NCBI RefSeq assembly: GCF_005405485.1
Contig: NZ_BJED01000001.1
Coordinates: 186,001-250,000 of the forward strand
DNA: 64,000 nt
Source: Enterococcus hulanensis
GTDB taxonomy: Bacteria > Bacillota > Bacilli > Lactobacillales > Enterococcaceae
Direction of reading: 5' to 3'
A program made the translations under genes and the position numbers. Every line of letters begins with the position of its first letter. Position 1 is the stretch's first letter. Positions 60,682 through 64,000 of the stretch are shown in pieces. The notes below the pieces were generated by a model that saw nothing but the letters and a program-made list of their open reading frames with translations, was not told the origin of the DNA and did no database searches.

Positions 60682-62083
60682 TTTTCTCTCGAATTTCAAC
60701 AGCGATAATTATGACCGCCGCAAGGAAGAAAAGGAACCGCGCGAGCCGGATAAAAAAATAACCCATGAATCGAAGCAGCCAACCCTTTCCGCTGAAGAAT
60801 CTCTTGAATCACAAACTAAACGAAAAATGCGCTCCCAGCAAGAAGCGACAGAGCTGGAACTTTCTTATCAAAAGCAGAAAAAAAGAAAACGTCGCATGAT
60901 TCTCTTCGCTGTGGTCGCGGCATGTGTGCTGTTGGGGATCGTTTATTATCAGCAGACCCACGTCAAGGTACCGAATTTTGTAGGGAAAAACCTGACGGAT
61001 GTGCAGGTCTGGGCTTCGGAGAATAAAGTAAAGCCCAAGATCAAACAGACCTATGATCGGGGAAAAGACGCCAATACGATCTTGGCGCAGGAACAAAAAG
61101 CCGGATCGCGAGTCAAAAAAGGCGGCGTATTAAACGTAACCAACAGTTTAGGAGCCGATCCTGAAGAGAAAATTCCGCTTCCTGATTTTATGAAGATGAA
61201 AAAGACTCAGGCAGAAAGATGGATCAAAGAGAACAAAGCCGAAAATCTTTCTCTGATTGAAGAATACAGCGATACGATCGAAAAAGGTCAGCCGCTCCGT
61301 TCTGAAATTGCCAACGCGGAAGTCACACCGGAAAATTACCGAAGAAAAGATGCCGCCAAAGTTTATTATTCAAAAGGGCCACAGACTTATCAAAAAGACA
61401 TCAAGGTCCCAGACTTTCAGCGCAAGCCCCGCAGTGAGGTGGAAACGTGGGCGAAAAACAATGAGATCGATCTAACCTATGAGGAAAAAACCTCCAATGA
61501 GATTCCAGCGGATAATATCATTGACCAAAGTATCGCCAAAGACGAAAAAATCGCGAAAAAGGATAAAATGTCGGTCACTGTCTCATTAGGCAAAGGCTAT
61601 GTCGTTCCGAATTTTTCTGAGTACAGCTTGGAAGATGCGAGTACCGCATTAGAGGGAGTGCAGGTACAGGCCAAAGGAGTCTATACGGATAATCTGCCTT
61701 ATGGTCAATTAATCTCGCAAAGTGTCGAAGCGGGAAGAGTCTTGAGTGCCAAGGATGATTTAACGATCAAGGTTCTATACTCATTAGGTCAGCCCTACAT
61801 GAAGGATTTGCGGGGGACGATGGTGGAAGGCGGACTGCAAAAATACTTCCACGATGAGTTCCAATCAAAAGGCGCGAACATCAATTATGTCATTCGCCAT
61901 GTCGATTCAGACCAGCCAAAGGGAACAGTGGTAGGCATGAGTCACTTTAGCGATTACGTTCCGTTAAATCTGACCGTATCGATCGATATCAGTCTAGGCA
62001 ATCTCGGCTCGGCCCCTACGAGCTTCCCGAATAATAATAATGGGGGCGATAACGGAGAAAATCAAGAAACACCAAGCGAATAG
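60674..62083 (+). CDS. Membrane-anchored PASTA-repeat protein
   Basis: A 469-residue protein with a charged cytoplasmic part of about 70 residues, one membrane segment (about 75-95, RRMILFAVVAACVLLGIVYY) and then four to five extracellular PASTA-like repeats (VKVPNFVGKNLTDVQ, LPDFMKMKKTQAE, IKVPDFQRKPRSEVE, YVVPNFSEYSLEDAS, PYMKDLRGTMVEGG) with an Asn/Gly-rich tail. PASTA modules bind peptidoglycan, usually on Ser/Thr kinases or penicillin-binding proteins; here there is no kinase or transpeptidase. It is translationally coupled to the ATPase and may link wall status to the transporter. Confidence 0.88.
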   Translation: MSDFLSNFNSDNYDRRKEEKEPREPDKKITHESKQPTLSAEESLESQTKRKMRSQQEATELELSYQKQKKRKRRMILFAVVAACVLLGIVYYQQTHVKVPNFVGKNLTDVQVWASENKVKPKIKQTYDRGKDANTILAQEQKAGSRVKKGGVLNVTNSLGADPEEKIPLPDFMKMKKTQAERWIKENKAENLSLIEEYSDTIEKGQPLRSEIANAEVTPENYRRKDAAKVYYSKGPQTYQKDIKVPDFQRKPRSEVETWAKNNEIDLTYEEKTSNEIPADNIIDQSIAKDEKIAKKDKMSVTVSLGKGYVVPNFSEYSLEDASTALEGVQVQAKGVYTDNLPYGQLISQSVEAGRVLSAKDDLTIKVLYSLGQPYMKDLRGTMVEGGLQKYFHDEFQSKGANINYVIRHVDSDQPKGTVVGMSHFSDYVPLNLTVSIDISLGNLGSAPTSFPNNNNGGDNGENQETPSE

Positions 62084-62158
62084 TTGGTTTTTAGCAGAGA
62101 ATCCTGCTGTTCTATAACAAAACCATAAATTAAATTAGTATAAAATTGAATAACTTTT

Positions 62159-62197
62159 ATAAACTCATTCGATAAATTGACGAATGAGTTTATTTGT
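62159..62197 (+). terminator. Terminator after the PASTA gene
   Basis: ATAAACTCATTCG / CGAATGAGTTTAT, a 13-base stem followed by a weak T-rich stretch. Confidence 0.75.
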
Positions 62198-62289
62198 GTT
62201 GGTTAATAAATAATTATTTGTGTTATAATGAGAATTATATAAATATTAAAATATCATTTGTTTGAATTTTTAAAATGGAGGCATTAAGC

Positions 62290-62664
62290 ATGGATGGAAC
62301 AACCAAAGAACAAGATAAGATTCGCAGAGGGACGCTGCTCATTTCACTTTTATTGCTAGTATGCAGTTTGGGAAGCTACTTCGTCTATCAGCATTTTTAT
62401 CAGCCAGAGCTGCATGTGTCTTTTGTCAGCAAGAAAACTTTGCCGAATACTGGAAGTGTAAAGGACCCGGAAGATAAAAAAGCTAAAAATGTAAACAATT
62501 ATTCAGCCAGCAGGAAAAACCAGCCCAATAGCACCTTGGAAAAAGAGCTGGAGATTGATCCGCTTAACCCGCTAATTGATAAAGAAAATTCGGAAAAAAC
62601 GGTTCCTAGAAGTCCTTCTTCTAAAGTTTTTAAATTGAGTGACGAAATCGAAAGTTCGTACTAG
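62290..62664 (+). CDS. Small single-span membrane or secreted protein, unknown
   Basis: A protein of about 124 residues with a basic start, one hydrophobic segment (about 16-36) and a hydrophilic Ser/Asn/Lys-rich tail. The second ATG (62290) is correctly placed behind TGGAGGC; the first (62275) overlaps it. TLPNTG occurs just after the membrane segment but is not followed by a hydrophobic C-terminus, so it is not a normal sortase signal. A TATAAT at 62224-62229 could be its promoter. Function unknown. Confidence 0.65.
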   Translation: MDGTTKEQDKIRRGTLLISLLLLVCSLGSYFVYQHFYQPELHVSFVSKKTLPNTGSVKDPEDKKAKNVNNYSASRKNQPNSTLEKELEIDPLNPLIDKENSEKTVPRSPSSKVFKLSDEIESSY

Positions 62665-62749
62665 GATTTGGACTTTTTAGAACAATCTGGAAACGTGAGG
62701 GCCATGCGTTTTCCTTAAAAAAATCGAGGCAGGGAAAATACTAACGAAA

Positions 62750-62786
62750 AGAAAGCGTTGACATTGTGATTTTCCTCCTTTACAAT
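62750..62786 (+). promoter_or_regulatory. Promoter with cre-like site ahead of the second antiterminator
   Basis: AGAAAGCGTTGACA (62750-62763) is identical to the site at 22278-22291 and includes the -35 TTGACA. A 17-base spacer leads to TACAAT (62781-62786). Confidence 0.85.
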
Positions 62787-62833
62787 AATGATGAGAAAAC
62801 TTAAATCAAAGCAACGGTGGTAGTTGCTGCTTT

Positions 62834-62914
62834 GAGTATGTTACTGATAATGCAGGCAGAACTCAAATTACCTTGGGATAAATACGCTATCCTTAGGTAA
62901 TTTGGGTTTTTTTG
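62834..62914 (+). promoter_or_regulatory. RAT element and conditional terminator
   Basis: GTTACTGATAATGCAGGCAG (within 62834-62864) fits the LicT/BglG RAT consensus. It overlaps a terminator (AACTCAAATTACCT.. / ..AGGTAATTTGGGTT) with a T-run ending near 62914. Confidence 0.9.
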
Positions 62915-62932
62915 TTTGAAAGGAGGGAAAGC

Positions 62933-63793
62933 ATGATCATCAGTCAAATTTTGAACAATAATGTAGCCATTGTAAAAAAAGGGAGCAATAACCAAGCTCG
63001 CGGAAACGAAATCATAGTTTACTCTAAAGGCGTCGCTTTTAAACACAAAGCCGGCGACAGTATCGGGGAAAAAGATATTCAAAAGACCTACGTCTTAGAT
63101 TCACATGATAAATTGGAGCACTTCAGCTATTTACTTTCTAACACTAAAGACGAATACCTTCAGATCGTAACCAAGACGATTGAATATGGTGAGGAAGTTA
63201 TTCAGCAGGATGTTTCCGATTATCTCTATTTAGCCTTGCTGGATCACATCGATTTTGCCATCAAACGATTGCAAAAAGAGCAAATCGTCAAAAGTCCACT
63301 GGATTGGGAGGTCCGCAAGTTTTATCCGGAGCATTACCAAATCGGGCTTTACGCGGTGGGATTGATCGAAGAAACCACAGGCTTAGACTGTCCCCCAGAA
63401 GAAGCCGTCTCCATCGCATTGCATTTTATCAACTTACAGACCAAAGGCAGTGAGGACGATAATATGATGCGGATGATGGAAGCGGTGCGGAACATCTTAT
63501 CGATTATCAAATATCATTATCGCTTGGATTTTGAAGAGGAGAGTATCAATTACATTCGCCTTGTCACGCATCTGCAGTATTTTATCATTCGGATGTTTAA
63601 GAATGAGACATTTACCTCAAATGAGACTGAGCTTAATCGGCAAATTCGCAAACTTTATCCAGAAGCATACAGCTGTGTCAATAAGATTCGCATCTATGTC
63701 AGAGACACGTTTGAAAAAGAATTATCAGATGATGAGGAGGCCTACTTAATGCTCCACATCCAACGAGTTACAAAACGAGAAGAGGAGAATTAA
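62933..63793 (+). CDS. LicT/BglG-type antiterminator (beta-glucoside class)
   Basis: A 286-residue RNA-binding regulator: CAT domain (1-60, ISQILNNNVAIVKK), PRD1 (about 70-170, His in LLDHIDFA and IALHFINLQ) and PRD2 (about 175-280, His in LVTHLQYF and LMLHIQRV). The start is the ATG after AAAGGAGG; an upstream in-frame ATG is not used. It has its own RAT and terminator leader and precedes a glucoside-type EII gene, so it likely controls both. Confidence 0.93.
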   Translation: MIISQILNNNVAIVKKGSNNQARGNEIIVYSKGVAFKHKAGDSIGEKDIQKTYVLDSHDKLEHFSYLLSNTKDEYLQIVTKTIEYGEEVIQQDVSDYLYLALLDHIDFAIKRLQKEQIVKSPLDWEVRKFYPEHYQIGLYAVGLIEETTGLDCPPEEAVSIALHFINLQTKGSEDDNMMRMMEAVRNILSIIKYHYRLDFEEESINYIRLVTHLQYFIIRMFKNETFTSNETELNRQIRKLYPEAYSCVNKIRIYVRDTFEKELSDDEEAYLMLHIQRVTKREEEN

Positions 63794-63794
63794 G

Positions 63795-64000
63795 ATGAAA
63801 TATCAAGAATTTTGCAACCAGCTGATCGAATTGGTCGGCGGTAAAGAAAATATTCAAAGCGTGACGAACTGTATGACGCGCTTACGTTTTAAATTGAAGG
63901 ACCGCAATCTTCCTAAAACAGAAGAAATCAAGGAGCTGCCTGATGTGATCGACGTGGTCTCAAATGATGTGGCTTATCAAGTCATTATTGGTACTCAGGT
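63795..64000 (+). CDS. PTS EII, glucoside class, N-terminal EIIB part (3' end outside window)
   Basis: The first 68 codons show an EIIB domain of the glucose/beta-glucoside class with the phospho-Cys in SVTNCMTRLRFKLKD near residue 27. It starts one base after the antiterminator stop codon. The rest, probably EIIC and perhaps EIIA, lies outside the window. A beta-glucoside such as salicin or arbutin is the usual substrate for this gene pair. Confidence 0.9.
   Translation, partial: MKYQEFCNQLIELVGGKENIQSVTNCMTRLRFKLKDRNLPKTEEIKELPDVIDVVSNDVAYQVIIGTQ

Noticed and set aside
62290-62664. Sortase-anchored surface protein call based on LPNTG
   Set aside because: No hydrophobic C-terminal segment or basic tail follows the motif.

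Overview
The window looks like chromosomal DNA of a low-GC lactic acid Firmicute, most likely an Enterococcus. This rests on strong GGAGG-type ribosome sites, many PTS operons, a complete tagatose-6-phosphate pathway, a YefM-YoeB (Axe-Txe type) toxin pair, LicT-type antiterminators with RAT/terminator leaders, and CcpA (cre-like) sites on promoters. I cannot fix the species. I saw no rRNA, tRNA, CRISPR array, transposase, phage gene or origin.

Layout. (1) 1-4.36 kb: end of a PRD/EIIA regulator, then an ascorbate-type PTS EIIB and EIIC, a small TPR-like protein, a class II ketose-bisphosphate aldolase and a P-loop kinase. (2) 4.45-10.65 kb: LacI regulator, GH13 glucosidase, sucrose-type EIIBCA and GH32 sucrose-6-phosphate hydrolase. 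(3) 10.65-16.7 kb: mixed small genes, including a MerR regulator with an eroded iron-alcohol-dehydrogenase-like gene, a MarR/rhodanese pair, an ORF split by an amber codon, a glycyl-radical activase with a divergent DeoR regulator, a GNAT, YefM-YoeB and a VOC protein. (4) 16.8-20.2 kb: the glycyl radical enzyme and an unknown protein. (5) 20.3-25.7 kb: DeoR and a PfkB kinase, divergent from a galactitol-family (Gat) PTS with a small membrane protein and an adducin-type class II aldolase. (6) 25.7-31.9 kb: a mannose-family PTS, ManA and a GntR regulator, divergent from DeoC and an RmlD-like reductase, with two identical operators. (7) 32-39.8 kb: two close DeoR/LacR paralogues bracketing an unknown basic-tailed protein and lacTGFE. 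(8) 39.8-47.0 kb: a second Gat-family PTS (probably galactose), LacR, lacABCD and an NmrA-like protein. (9) 47.3-53.8 kb: a PRD regulator, a third Gat-family PTS, a ribulose/allulose-phosphate 3-epimerase-like protein, an SDR and a 6-phospho-3-hexuloisomerase-like protein. (10) 53.9-62.1 kb: a secreted repeat protein, then a two-component system with two ABC transporter modules and a PASTA protein. (11) 62.2-64 kb: a small anchored protein, then a second LicT-type antiterminator and the start of a beta-glucoside-type PTS.

The genes mostly form self-contained sugar units: a sensor (DeoR, LacI, GntR or PRD protein), a PTS that imports and phosphorylates the sugar, and two or three enzymes that feed glycolysis. 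Lactose taken up by lacFE and split by lacG gives galactose-6-phosphate, which the separate lacABCD operon converts to triose phosphates. Its neighbouring Gat-type PTS would deliver galactose into the same route. The best candidates for undescribed metabolism are the Gat PTS, epimerase, SDR and hexuloisomerase operon (49.5-53.8 kb), the Man PTS, DeoC and RmlD regulon (25.7-31.9 kb), and the Gat PTS, PfkB and adducin-aldolase unit (20.4-25.7 kb).
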